Below, one piece after another: positions 8,601 to 18,011 of a DNA stretch of 64,000 nt. The translations under genes and the position numbers were made by a program. The notes below the pieces were generated by a model. That model saw only the letters and a list, made by a program, of their open reading frames with translations. It ran no database searches and had not been told where the DNA came from. The number at the start of each line of letters is the position of its first letter. Within the stretch, counting starts at the first letter, position 1. Source of the DNA: Rhynchopus sp. YZ270_cl-10. Its lineage: Eukaryota; Euglenozoa; Diplonemea; Diplonemida; Diplonemidae. The stretch covers positions 124,001 to 188,000 of the forward strand of contig OZ037899.1 in NCBI GenBank assembly GCA_964035575.1, given 5' to 3'.

Positions 8601-9584
8601 TTCACCAAAAAATCGTCATTTTTCCGATTTTCGTCATTTTTACAGTTTTGCACACCCTGAAAATCGAATTTTTCGGCTCCGCCGGTGAAATATCGACATA
8701 ATTTAGGTATGTTATGTGCATAATATACCCATTAGAGCCCATTCAAGTCACATTCCGACCATTTTTCGTGAAAAAATGCAACTTTTTGTCACCGTGACCC
8801 CCAAAAATGACGATTTTTTGGTCGATTTTTTCGGCCAAAAATTTCGTACCACAGGGCCATACCATATACTGGGATTATCAACTTTTTGAAAATACGGCCT
8901 GGTATTCGGGTGTATATGTCCCATGGGGCCCATAGTAACCTTACTGGGTCATGCCGAAAGCCAATCTTAATAGTAAAATTCGATTTTCTGTGAAAAATAT
9001 TTTCACCAAAAAATCGTCATTTTTCCGATTTTCGTCATTTTTACAGTTTTGCACACCCTGAAAATCGATTTTTTCGGCTCCGCCGGTGAAATATCGACAT
9101 AATTTAGGTATGTTATGTGCATAATATACCCATTAGAGCCCATTCAAGTCACATTCCGACCATTTTTCGTGAAAAAATGCAACTTTTTGTCACCGTGACC
9201 CCGAAAAATGACGATTTTTTGGTCGATTTTTTCGGCCAAAAATTTCGTACCACAGGGCCATACCATATACTGGGATTATCAACTTTTTGAAAATACGGCC
9301 TGGTATTCGGGTGTATATGTCCCATGGGGCCCATAGTAACCTTACTGTGTCATGCCGAAAGCCAATCTTAATAGTAAAATTCGATTTTCTGTGAAAAATA
9401 TTTTCACCAAAAAATCGTCATTTTTCCGATTTTCGTCATTTTTACAGTTTTGCACACCCTGAAAATCGATTTTTTCGGCTCCGCCGGTGAAATATCGACA
9501 TAATTTAGGTATGTTATGTGCATAAAATACCCATTAGAGCCCATTCAAGTCACATTCCGACCATTTTTCGTGAAAAAATGCAAC
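5684..9584. repeat. 401-bp satellite array 1 (nine monomers)
   Basis: A diverged edge monomer (about 5684-5830) leads into homogeneous 401-bp repeats. Monomer landmarks are GGTATGTTATGTGCATAA, GACCATTTTTCGTG, CCATACCATATACTGGGA and TCCCATGGGGCCCATAG. Nine full periods start (by the GTCACATTCC landmark) at 5941, then every 401 bases to 9149. A tenth is cut after about 35 bases at 9584, at the junction with the small-RNA cluster. Monomers differ at a few diagnostic sites (for example CCCCGAAAA versus CCCCCAAAA). Each contains a 61-codon minus-strand open frame with no sign of coding. Confidence 0.97.
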
Positions 9585-9652
9585 TTAGAAATCGTTGGTT
9601 GCCCTTTTTCTTAACATTGCTCTAAGCACCAACATGTGCTGGTAAACATGCC
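9585..9652 (-). repeat. Truncated fragment of the snRNA-like unit
   Basis: The segment starting AGAAATCGTTGGTTGCCC resembles the middle of the two units at 10216-10400 and 10796-10982. The satellite joins it at 9584/9585, so the end carrying the hairpin and terminator is missing. It marks the breakpoint between array and small-RNA cluster. Confidence 0.55.
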
Positions 9653-9762
9653 ACTTGTGGTGAATAATGTGGGTAGGAATGGTCTGGGCAACGTGGTGGG
9701 GTGTATCAACAACACATGTGTATGGTGATGTGGAAACAATGTTCACATGGAAAAATGTAAAA

Positions 9763-10075
9763 AAGAAACGCTTCTCCAGTTCAAGCCATTGAGTTGGAAA
9801 CACCCTCACTCTGCTCTGTGCTGCGATCCTTGAACTGTCCACTGCAGGAGTTATGAGCTGCTCTGTGAGACCAGCCTGGCCCGGTTCACCCCATTTCACT
9901 CTGATTGTTGCCCTGGTTTACACCAAGGCCGCAAACAGGACAGTAGACTAACACGGACAACACATCAACACAGAAGTTGAAGGTGCCTTTGGTCCACCTC
10001 AAAGAGTGCCCAGTTCTGGAGAAGCTTGCCCCCCCAGAAGCTAGGGGTTTCAGGATGCAGCCAACACATCCCGGC
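9763..10075 (-). ncRNA. Signal recognition particle RNA (7SL type)
   Basis: This is the scaffold RNA of the particle that targets secretory ribosomes to the ER. Read on the minus strand it starts GCCGGGATGTGTTGGCTG, close to the Alu-domain start of animal 7SL. It contains GTGAACCGGGCCAGG (9875-9889), then AGAGCAGCTCATAACTCC and GGATCGC, which line up in order with the helix 6/8 S domain of 7SL. CTTCTCCAG near the 5' side pairs with CTGGAGAAG near the 3' end (10016-10024 with 9771-9779), as expected for the long helix 5. It ends at a T6 run (9759-9764). Length of about 313 bases is close to 7SL (about 300). The helix 8 loop is atypical, so exact helices need a covariance model. An upstream element shared with U6 lies about 25 bases before the start. 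Confidence 0.85.
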
Positions 10076-10100
10076 TCAATAGATACCATATTGTCGGAAT

Positions 10101-10138
10101 ACAAGACAGGGTTGTCTAGTTGGAGGTGGGTCAGGTCA
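10101..10138 (-). promoter_or_regulatory. Upstream element of the SRP RNA gene
   Basis: A 34-bp stretch reads CTGACCCACCTCCAAC, six variable bases, then ACCCTGTCTTGT. It aligns without gaps to the sequences before U6 (10691-10730) and before the putative RNA at 17428. It ends 25 bases before the first SRP RNA base. Position and sharing suggest a proximal element for small-RNA transcription, analogous to PSE or USE elements; this is inference. Confidence 0.65.
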
Positions 10139-10215
10139 AAAACGTGGTTTTGAAGATCCTCACTTCTTGTGTGTGTTTTTTTTTTTGCTTTGCACAAAGA
10201 CACACAAAGACAATC

Positions 10216-10400
10216 ATGCTAACGTAAAAAAGGCCAGTCTCTTTCGAAACCGGCCATGTTTTGACAAAGTTGTGTGAGAAGAGTAATCTTCATGCTTCCA
10301 TACCAATGAAGTACAGAAACTGTAGCTTTAGAAATCGTTGGTTGCTCTTTTTCTCTACACAGCTTTCGACATGTATATGCTCAGGGAAGCATGCCAGTAG
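10216..10400 (-). ncRNA. Unidentified snRNA-like unit, copy 1
   Basis: Read on the minus strand, the unit ends in a hairpin (10232-10255, GGCCGGT and ACTGGCC around TTTCGAAAG) followed at once by T6 (10226-10231). Just upstream is AACTTTGT, a possible weak Sm-like site. The hairpin differs from copy 2 by one base that turns an A-U into a G-U pair, so pairing is kept on the minus strand only. I do not recognise the RNA; it does not match U1, U2, U4, U5 or U3 by eye. It could also be a non-transcribed repeat. Confidence 0.35.
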
Positions 10401-10562
10401 CATAAACCATATGGTCGTTTTTTGAAACCAATATTTCAATGGGTCACTGCAGCCTGCCACTTGCCACCTGTGGGTGATGGGTATGTCTGCACATATGTGT
10501 TGGTCTGGGAAGCATGAAGAAGACACCAGTGTAAAAAATACGTGTGATCCGGGGGACAAAAA

Positions 10563-10666
10563 AAAAGTTGATACTTTCTCGATTAATGCGTGTCATCCTT
10601 GCGCAGGGACCATGCTAATCTTCTCTGTATCGATCCAATTTTAACGGATGTCCCATTTCTGGGGTC
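10563..10666 (-). ncRNA. U6 spliceosomal snRNA
   Basis: U6 is the catalytic snRNA of the major spliceosome. The minus strand contains ACATCCG, AAAATTGG, CGATACAGAGAAGATTAGC with the ACAGAGA box, and CCTGCGCAAGGATGACACGC, followed by a 3' tail and a T9 run (10558-10566). The length of about 104 bases is normal. The 5' stem is GACCC-CAGAAAT-GGGAC-like, of the plant and protist type rather than the animal type. One base differs from the usual AGCATGGCCCC. No TATA box stands at the plant spacing, but the shared 34-bp element lies 24 bases upstream. It is the only U6 seen. Confidence 0.95.
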
Positions 10667-10690
10667 CAGTATATATGCACAAGGTGGTTG

Positions 10691-10730
10691 ACAAGACAGG
10701 GGCCCCTTGTTGGAGTTGGGTCAGGGTCTG
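10691..10730 (-). promoter_or_regulatory. Upstream element of the U6 gene
   Basis: CTGACCCAACTCCAAC, six variable bases, then CCCCTGTCTTGT on the minus strand. It matches the elements before the SRP RNA gene and the putative RNA at 17428, with no gaps. It ends 24 bases before the U6 5' end. This is consistent with an external polymerase III or snRNA promoter element. Confidence 0.65.
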
Positions 10731-10795
10731 AATGTGGTTCTAAACTTCTGCTGTTGTTGTGTGGGTTTTTTTTGCTTCTTGTGCACAAGACGATC

Positions 10796-10982
10796 GTGTT
10801 AACGTAAAAAAGGCCAGTCTCTTTCGAAACTGGCCATGTTTTGACAAAGTTGTGTGAGAAGAATATAATCTTCATGCTTCCATACCAATGAAGTACAGAA
10901 ACTGTAGCTTTAGAAATCGTTGGTTGCCTTTTTTCTCTACAACGTTCTGAGTACAGACGTGTCCTGGGAAGCATGCCAGTAG
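10796..10982 (-). ncRNA. Unidentified snRNA-like unit, copy 2
   Basis: Second copy of the unit at 10216-10400, about 580 bases away and on the same strand, upstream of U6. The hairpin 10812-10835 (GGCCAGT with ACTGGCC) is followed by T6. The same AACTTTGT stands before it. Open frames in the two copies are in different phases, so the conservation is not protein driven. Identity unknown. Confidence 0.35.
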
Positions 10983-11129
10983 TGTAAAAAATATGATGGT
11001 TTTTTTGTACCTAACATCTTGTACACTGAGAAGGTTCTGCACAAGTGGAAGCCTATATAAGGATATTCATAAGAGTCAAAAGGGGCTTCTGAAGGGGTAT
11101 ATGGGTAGTATGAGCTCATATGAATCCAT

Positions 11130-11560
11130 TAAAAGCGTCTATGGCATGATCTAAGCATCACATAATTTCTGAAATCAATACCAACCACAATTTACGGCTA
11201 TTTTTCCAGCAATAGCCGTATCATGGCTTATAACCATACCTAAGGATGTCCAATATGCTGGAAAAGTTAATAATCTTGGGTATATAGGGTTTTTGGGCAC
11301 ATTTGAGTCAATTGCGGGGTCTTACGATTTAATCTGAGCATCACACATATCCTAATCACCTATATAATCGAAAAACACATACAAAATGACCTACATAGCC
11401 GTAAAATGACCCAAATGTGCATATTCGGGTTGAAATTTCATTTTTTCGGAAAGTTTTTTTTTCTCAACAATTACATGGGTGAGTTCCGAGTACATTATGG
11501 GGTCGTAAGTTTTTATTCAAGCATCACACATTATGTAGAATAATTTATGCCATACAATGT
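11130..11560. repeat. 172-bp repeat family, cluster 1
   Basis: Two to three diverged units with the signature GGGGTCTTACGATTTAATCTG plus GAGCATCACACAT and CCTAATC, spaced about 180 bases. They have the same orientation as the clusters at 18691-19305 and 21799-22400, and the opposite orientation to 15386-16870. No gene is visible. Confidence 0.6.
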
Positions 11561-14446
11561 TACCAAAAAAAGTCGATTTTTGGTCACTTTTTCAAAAATA
11601 TGAAAATTCGATTTTTGGGTACTAGATAGGTCTTTCCGGTGCAAAAACGACCGTTAAATGGATTCTCCGGAGTCCTAAGGCCCCAAAAATCACTTTTGGA
11701 CACACGGGCAATATCCCAGTATACCCTAGGAAATTGGTGGGAACCCAAAAATTGGCCTCAAAATCCGACCAAAACCAAGGTTTCTGTAGAGGTACATGTG
11801 AACCTCATGTGTGTTCTGGAGACCCATTTTGTTTTGAAAAGTGAATCTAAATAGCCTAAAATTTAAAACTCTTGTAGCGCATTCGGAATAGAGGGGGTAT
11901 TCGCGAAAACCTGTGCGAAACATTTATCAATTCAGGTCTGACCCACATGGTCATGACCCCATATTTTGGGTGCGGAAAACACCCTATCTGTTGACCTACC
12001 GGCTTGTATGCCTGTATACCTGGTTGGGTCAACTTTTTGAAAATTTCCTGGGCCATATACCCTATTTGGGCCCCCTGAATCCATTGCGACATCGTTTTTT
12101 TCACATCCGAGTGAAAACTAATATATAGGATAACCCATGGGTATGGGTACCTCGCTCAATACCCCTAAAATCAGTGCTTTTGAAAATGACCCTATGGAAA
12201 AATGTATCCAAAATATTGAAACATGTTCTCCTGGCATCTGCAACACGATATTTTGGGCCCCCTGGGCCCCGGGGGCCCTACGGGCCCCCATATTCGCGAA
12301 AAGTTGGGCATCCCAGCTAGTGGGTCGGTACTGGGTATACAAACATCCCCCCAAAAAGTGAGATTTTGACCCCCCAAAAATGGCCATTTTTTTACTCCCC
12401 GGGACCTTCTCAGGTGTGTATTCGGACCCTCTCGTGGTCTTAAACCGGATTTTTGGGGCCCCCACACCCTGGAATACCCCCCATAGTGTCGTTTTTTCAC
12501 CCGCAGGGCCGATTTTTTAGAAAAAATTTGGTTTTTAAGGAACAACATTTACCCTGCGACACCTTGAAAAACAGGTGATTTTTGCCTTTTTCAGTTGTGT
12601 GTGTGCAGTGCCGAATTCCCCAGGCTTGGTGAAAGTTGTGCCTCCAATACCCCTATGTGGGTTGGAAAAATCAAATAAAGATAAAATTTTGAGGCAGCCT
12701 GGGGGTGTGCTATGGTAAACAATTTGTGTGTGTAAAAATACCCCTAAAAAACACCCTAAAAATGGCTGTTTTTCGCCTATTTTTGGGGGTCGCCTGAGCT
12801 ATTTTTTTTATTGTTTTGGCTTTTCCTGGGACCTGAAAATAGGGTCCTGGGCCCAATATGTCCCAATGAGGCCATTGGAATATCGATTTTTTCCAGATAT
12901 GGGCCTCCTAGACCGAAATTTTTGATTTTGGTGTTGCAAAAATTTTCGAAAATCCTGAAAAGTGCCCAAAAACACGTAAAAACACGTGTATAGGCACACC
13001 CTATCGGCCCCCAGCATTGCCCAGGATTGTTGCAAATTTTCCCTGCATGGGGGCCCTCCGGGCCCCCTGGACCCATTGCGACCCGATTGGTTCACATTCC
13101 TGGAAAATTTGGTCCCTAAGACACATACGTGGTTAACATACCCCTGAAAAACACCCTATTTTTGACCCTAAAAAACACCCTATTTTTGACCCTGAAAACA
13201 TGATTTTAGCAAATAGGGCAACTAGTTTGGTGATCCAGCGACCGACTCATGGGCCCAGTATGTCCAACAGGGCCATATGTTTGGTAAATTTTACCGGGGG
13301 CAAGGGGATGTACAAAAAAAAAGTGGATTTTTTACCTTAAAAAAATGGCCAAAAATAGGCCAAAAATGGCCATTTTTCGGCCATGTGACCCCCACAGCAA
13401 CCCTATATAGACCCCCAAAAACCTAATATTTTTTTCCCAGCGATGTGTCCTGGGGGCCCTTCGGGCCCCCAGGACACATCGCAACCCCGTTTTTTCAAAA
13501 AGTTGGCCCTACGGGCCAACTTTTTGAGGTGGCCTGTAGGGTGACCCCTTCAAAAAGCTGGAACCCGGATTTTGGGGTCAGGGGTCCCTTTATGCACTTT
13601 TATGTATAAAAAAATGTCTGGGGCGAGAAAATGCAAATTTTTGCCTGCAAACACACTGCATACTACGACAGGACCATATTCCATCTTATCAGGAAAAATT
13701 TCGGAGGTGTTAGTCATAAAAACAATTTAAAATTTTTTGAAAAAACATGAGATCTGGATAAAAGTTTTGACTGTACCTGTGGAAGGTGGGATTTTGCCTG
13801 TGTTTTGACTTTTTTTTCAGTAAATAAACTTCTACTCATCTCCGGAGGCCGTCCGAGGTCGCAATTAACTCATTTTGACACTTTAGGGCCATATACCGCC
13901 CGTTTTTTCAAAAAGTTGAAAATTTTGGCCCCCAGGATTGGGTACAGCGTGTACTGAACCCTGATTTTCGAAAAATCTCAACTTTTGAAATTCGTCACTT
14001 ATGGCAGCATGTATCTGACACCCAATTTTGACTTTTCCCGTGAATCCATTCTGGTGCATATACACTATCTGGCACCCCTGAGTCCATTGCGGGGTCGTTT
14101 TTTCAAAAAGTCGACCGGACTAATACCTAATATGACCCTGGGTATAGCGTACCGTCTCAGAAACACCCCAAAATCAGTGTTTTTGAAGGGTTCTCACAGC
14201 TAAAATCGATGAAAAAATGTCAAAATCACTTTCCCGTGACCCAATAGCGTGAAATATGGCCCATGTGGGCCCCCAGGACCTATAACACCCCCAATCGGTC
14301 GATTCCATGCATATTTCACACCCCCAGATATATGTGCCCATGGGGTGCCAGACCCCAAAATCATGATTTTTTCATGATTTTTGGCCCGATGCACTGACCT
14401 GCAGGGCCATACCGTCTACCGGGGCAACCATATTTTTGAAAAATCG
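11561..14446. repeat. Decayed satellite relative, period about 402 bp
   Basis: There is no gene. Motifs shared with the 401-bp satellite recur: TCAAAAAGTTG, GGCCATA, and GCCCAGTATGTCC. The last occurs at 12852, 13254 and 14460, spacings of 402 and 1,206 (three times 402). GGGCCC-TNC-GGGCCC hairpins lie near 12276, 13057 and 13461. Two hairpins are perfect: 13440-13459 with 13463-13482 (20 bp, 3-base loop), and 13495-13509 with 13513-13527 (15 bp). The region reads as an old, unhomogenised form of the array. Open frames across it are repeat-driven. Confidence 0.65.
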
Positions 14447-15385
14447 GCCTTGCATCGGGCCCAGTATGTCCCACAGGGTATGTTGCCCCAGATTCAGGTC
14501 CCCGCACAAGCCAAACCAATATTTTAAAATCGATTTTTTTGAAAAAAATATTTTTGAAAAAAAATCGTGATTTTTGGGATTTTGGTGATTTTTACAGTTT
14601 TGCACACCCTGAAAATCGATTTTTTCGGCTCCGCCGGTGAAATATCGACATAATTTAGGTATGTTATGTGCATAATATACCCATTAGAGCCCATTCAAGT
14701 CACATTCCGACCATTTTTCGTGAAAAAATGCAACTTTTTGTCACCGTGACCCCGAAAAATGACGATTTTTTGGTCGATTTTTTCGGCCAAAAATTTCGTA
14801 CCACAGGGCCATACCATATACTGGGATTATCAACTTTTTGAAAATACGGCCTGGTATTCGGGTGTATATGTCCCATGGGGCCCATAGTAACCTTACTGTG
14901 TCATGCCGAAAGCCAATCTTAATAGTAAAATTCGATTTTCTGTGAAAAATATTTTGACCAAAAAATCGTCATTTTTCCGATTTTCGTCATTTTTACAGTT
15001 TTGCACACCCTGAAAATCGATTTTTTCGGCTCCGCCGGTGAAATATCGACATAATTTAGGTATGTTATGTGCATAATATACCCATTAGAGCCCATTCAAG
15101 TCACATTCCGACCATTTTTCGTGAAAAAATGCAACTTTTTGTCACCGTGACCCCGAAAAATGACGATTTTTTGGTCGATTTTTTCGGCCAAAAATTTCGT
15201 ACCACAGGGCCATACCATATACTGGGATTATCAACTTTTTGAAAATACGGCCTGGTATTCGGGTGTATATGTCCCATGGGGCCCATAGTAACCTTACTGG
15301 GTCATGCCCAAAGCCAATCTTAATAGTAAAATTCGATTTTCTGTGAAAAATATTTTCACCAAAAAATCGACTTTTTTCAAAATAT
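14447..15385. repeat. 401-bp satellite array 2 (two monomers)
   Basis: The left edge (14447-14588) is nearly the same as the edge of arrays 1 and 3, including CAGATTCAGGTCCCCGCAC. Two monomers start at 14700 and 15101. The array breaks off about 15375, inside a monomer, where the 172-bp family begins. The small island shows the same array edge in a third place. Confidence 0.93.
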
Positions 15386-16870
15386 TTCTCAGTTAGACAG
15401 TGTGTGATGCTCGGATCTGAGCGTACGACCCCGCAATTGACTCAGATGTGCTCAAATACCCCATATACCCAAGAAAATTGCATTTTCGAGTGAAAAGAAG
15501 GTTCGTACAGAGGTCATATGCCTGTGTACAGGTATATTTGCCTGTAACCCCTATGTTTGAGCACCGGCTAAGTTGTAGAGAGGGCCTGATACTCGGAATT
15601 GACCGTGCGACCCCGCAATTGACTCAGATTGGCCCAAAAACCCTATATACCCAAGATTTCTTCATTTTCGTGCAAATTTGAGGTATTTAGATATGGTTGT
15701 TTGCATGTTACACCAAAATACAGGTGTTTGTTGCACCTGTAAAATTTGAGACATTGTGTGATGCTCTAATCTGATCGTACGACCCCGCAATTGACTCAAA
15801 AATGTCCAAAAACCCCACATTCCCAAGATTTTTGCATTTTCGAGCATATATGAGCCATTTAGATATGATTATTAGCCATTTTACCCAATATACAGGTGTT
15901 TGTTGCATAGCTAAAATTCTAGACATTGTCTGATGCTCGGATCTGACCGTACGACCCCGCAATTGACTCAGATGTGCCCAAAAACCCTATATACCCAAGA
16001 TTTCTTCATTTTCATGCGTATTTGAGACATTCAGATATGGTTATATGCATTTTACACCAAAATACATGTGATTGTTGCTTTTTTGAAATTCTAGACATTG
16101 TGTGATACTCGGATCTGATCGTGCGACCCCGCAATGAACTCAAATGTGCCCAAAAACCCCATATTCCCAAGATTATTGCATTTTAGAGCATTTTTAAGCT
16201 ACTTACATGTGGTTATTAGCCATTTTACCCAAAATAGACATGTTTATTGCATAGTTGAAATTCTAGGTATTGTGTGATGCTCGGATCTGATCGTGCGACC
16301 CCGCAATTGACTCAGATGTGCCCAAAAAACCCATATTCCCAAGATTTTTGCATTTTCGTGCAAATTTAAGGTATTCAGATATGGTTATATGCATGTTACA
16401 CCAAAATACAGGTGTTTGTTGCACCTGTAAAATTCTAGACATTATGTGATGCTCAGATCTGATCGTACGACCCCGCAATGAACTCAGATGTGCCCAAAAA
16501 CCCCATATTCCCAAGATTTTTGCGTTTTAGAGCACATTCTAATTGCTTAGATAGGGTATAAAGGCATTTTGCCCATATTTTTGCGACATTTTACCGATTA
16601 GGATACTTCTGATGCTCCAATCAAATCGTCCGACCCCGCAATGGATTCAGAATGGCCCAAAAACCCTATATTCCCAAGATTTTTGCACTTTTAAGGGTTT
16701 CTGACATCCTTAGATAGGATAAAGAGGCATTTTCAGGTATTTTGATAAACGGACATTTTGTCTATTAGGATATGTGTGATGCTCAGATTGATTCATCTGA
16801 CCTCATAATGGATTCAGGAGCCCCTAAATATGCCATTTTCCCAAAAATTTCTCACTTTTGACAATTTTGA
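15386..16870. repeat. 172-bp tandem repeat family, cluster 2
   Basis: Nine units carry TGATGCTCGGATCTGATCGT, then GACCCCGCAATTGACTCAGA and CCCAAGATTTTTGCATTTT. The landmark GACCCCGCAAT or its variant falls at 15427, 15609, 15781, 15953, 16125, 16297, 16469, 16632 and 16799, so five successive spacings are exactly 172. Units are clearly diverged. Orientation is opposite to the other three clusters. There is no gene. Confidence 0.88.
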
Positions 16871-16936
16871 AGATTCTCAGAAAGAGTGAGGAGACAAAAA
16901 AATGAGAAAAATCTGAAAAAGTCAAAATATATTATC

Positions 16937-17005
16937 TGTCTCAGGTGTTGAACCCGGGACCGAAAGAATATCGGACCACGGTACAACACACTAGGATTTT
17001 CTGAC
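16937..17005 (-). pseudogene. tRNA-like relic
   Basis: The minus strand has a B-box-like TCCCGGGTTCAACACC preceded by a recognisable but broken anticodon arm (TCCGA-TATTCTT-TCGGT) and a damaged D arm. The acceptor ends do not pair and the T stem is mismatched. The isotype cannot be called reliably. It is either a decayed tRNA or a tRNA-derived repeat end. Confidence 0.45.
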
Positions 17006-17083
17006 GCAAGTATTTTTTTAGTTTTTTATGGATGCGCACAGCTAAGAACCGGTCTGACAATTTAGATCTATTTTTCGGTGTAT

Positions 17084-17143
17084 TTATCCAGTTGGTCACC
17101 CGCGCCAGTACTATCCAGGCTTGGAGGTGTCTAACTTCTCAGG
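17084..17143 (-). pseudogene. 5S rRNA fragment, inverted
   Basis: The minus strand reads GAGAAGTTAGACACC, then AAGCCTGGATAGTACTGG and GGGTGACCA. This is the internal-promoter half of the 5S gene that starts 54 bases away on the other strand. Ends are missing and several bases differ. A further scrap (TCTTCCCAGCT, about 17164-17174) suggests a rearranged inverted copy. Confidence 0.7.
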
Positions 17144-17196
17144 TAAAAACGGACTGGTAATAAGTCTTCCCAGCTTTTCTATCCAGACCTATTATT

Positions 17197-17315
17197 GGAT
17201 TCGGCCATACTCTGGTGAATACACCTCATCCCGCCTGATTTGAGAAGTTAAGCACCAGCAGGCCTGGATAGTACTGGCGTGGGTGACCAGCTGGGAAGTC
17301 CGGGTGCTTGAATCC
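17197..17315 (+). rRNA. 5S ribosomal RNA, gene 1
   Basis: The large-subunit 5S rRNA, 119 bases. The ends GGATTCGGCCATAC and GTGCTTGAATCC pair to form helix I. The internal control region contains GAGAAGTTAAGCACC and GGATAGTACTGGCGTGGGTGACC, and CTGGGAAGTCC follows. T5 at 17316-17320 is the polymerase III terminator. Identical in sequence to gene 2 at 18522-18640. It stands next to a 5S fragment and a putative small RNA. Confidence 0.97.
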
Positions 17316-17362
17316 TTTTTCCTTTTCTTCTGTTGTATTAGGTGTGCACATTTGAGGATGTC

Positions 17363-17402
17363 CAGACCCTGACCCACCTCCAACAAGACGACCCTGTCTT
17401 GT
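17363..17402 (+). promoter_or_regulatory. Third copy of the shared upstream element
   Basis: CTGACCCACCTCCAAC, AAGACG, then ACCCTGTCTTGT on the plus strand. The 34-bp core aligns without gaps to the elements before U6 and the SRP RNA. The seven bases after it (ATTCCGA) are also shared with the SRP copy. No known RNA follows. Confidence 0.6.
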
Positions 17403-17427
17403 ATTCCGATGTTTGCTGCATGTTTGG

Positions 17428-17502
17428 GTGCTAAGTTAGTGTGCTACTTCGAAACCAAACAACTCGTTCAGCAACAACAAAAACTTGAAAAAGACATTTT
17501 TT
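17428..17502 (+). ncRNA. Possible small RNA predicted from its promoter
   Basis: If the shared element acts at the same 25-base spacing as for SRP RNA, transcription would start at GTGCTAAGTTAGTG and could stop at T6 (17497-17502), giving about 75 bases. Alternatively it may read on to a later T run; ACAATTTTGTGTG at about 17530 resembles an Sm site. I do not recognise the sequence. The call rests only on position. Confidence 0.25.
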
Positions 17503-17862
17503 CCAAGGAAAATTCTTTTACAATTTTGTGTGAAGACCGGTCATGTTGCGGGCCCGATGTGGCCTGCGACGGACTACTCTCATATGATAGTAAATCCCGT
17601 ACAATCTGTACAGAATATTACCATGACGATATTATTCTTACATTCGTGTAAACTAATCTTCCGATTGCGTTCTATTTCACACTTCAAATATTAGAACTGG
17701 ATGTGGGATTGCCAGTTTACTGGTGGTCCCGATCCAGCACACAACGCAAGCACCCAATTTTTTTTGTCCCTGCCCGTCCACAGGCCATGTGTGCACCAGT
17801 GACCGCAAACCCACAAACCCCAAGTTAGGTTGGAAATTCTTGGGGAGCTCTGAAAAAAACCT

Positions 17863-17934
17863 AGGCCGCTGTGGGGATTGAACCCACGACCCCATCATTA
17901 CGGATGATGTGCTCTACCACTGAGCTAAACAGCC
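17863..17934 (-). tRNA. tRNA-Thr(CGT)
   Basis: Decodes ACG. The anticodon stem CATCA/TGATG closes loop TCCGTAA, with anticodon CGT and C at 33. The acceptor GGCTGTT/AGCGGCC is paired with wobbles. The T arm is GTGGG-TTCAATC-CCCAC. T7 follows. The fold is otherwise normal. Confidence 0.9.
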
Positions 17935-18011
17935 ACATTTTAGGGAGCAAGGTGTGAAAGCTCTGAGAACCAATTTACACAGGAGAAACAAAACAGGGGA
18001 AAAAAAAACTG

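Larger units (their letters stand above)
1..9584. repeat. Segmental duplication, copy 1 (offset 24,349 bp)
   Basis: This block recurs at 24350-33933 with a constant offset of 24,349 bp. All 22 tRNA genes, the foldback element and the start of the 401-bp satellite are repeated in the same order and on the same strands. I saw no difference in the tRNA portion when comparing by eye. The left limit is unknown because the window starts inside the block. The right limit is the point near 9584 where the satellite is cut off and unrelated sequence begins. A recent tandem duplication or an assembly duplication would both give this picture. Confidence 0.93.
17316..17862. other. Spacer with upstream element and possible small RNA
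   Basis: The stretch holds the shared 34-bp element (17369-17402) and the possible transcript it would drive (17428-17502). The remainder, about 17503-17862, has no feature I can identify; an open frame of 80 codons from 17409 shows no protein signature. Confidence 0.5.

Noticed and set aside
9886-10203. A 105-codon minus-strand open frame
   Set aside because: It overlaps the SRP RNA gene and its upstream element, which explain the sequence better.
10667-10680. TATATA just upstream of U6 as a TATA box
   Set aside because: It lies only about 5-10 bases before the transcript start, too close for the usual spacing of about 25-30.
10615-10974. A 119-codon minus-strand open frame
   Set aside because: It crosses U6 and the snRNA-like unit. 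The homologous unit at 10290-10400 is open in another frame, so the conservation is not coding.
17409-17651. An 80-codon plus-strand open frame
   Set aside because: No recognisable domain. It starts between the shared promoter element and the putative small RNA, and an overlapping frame is equally open.
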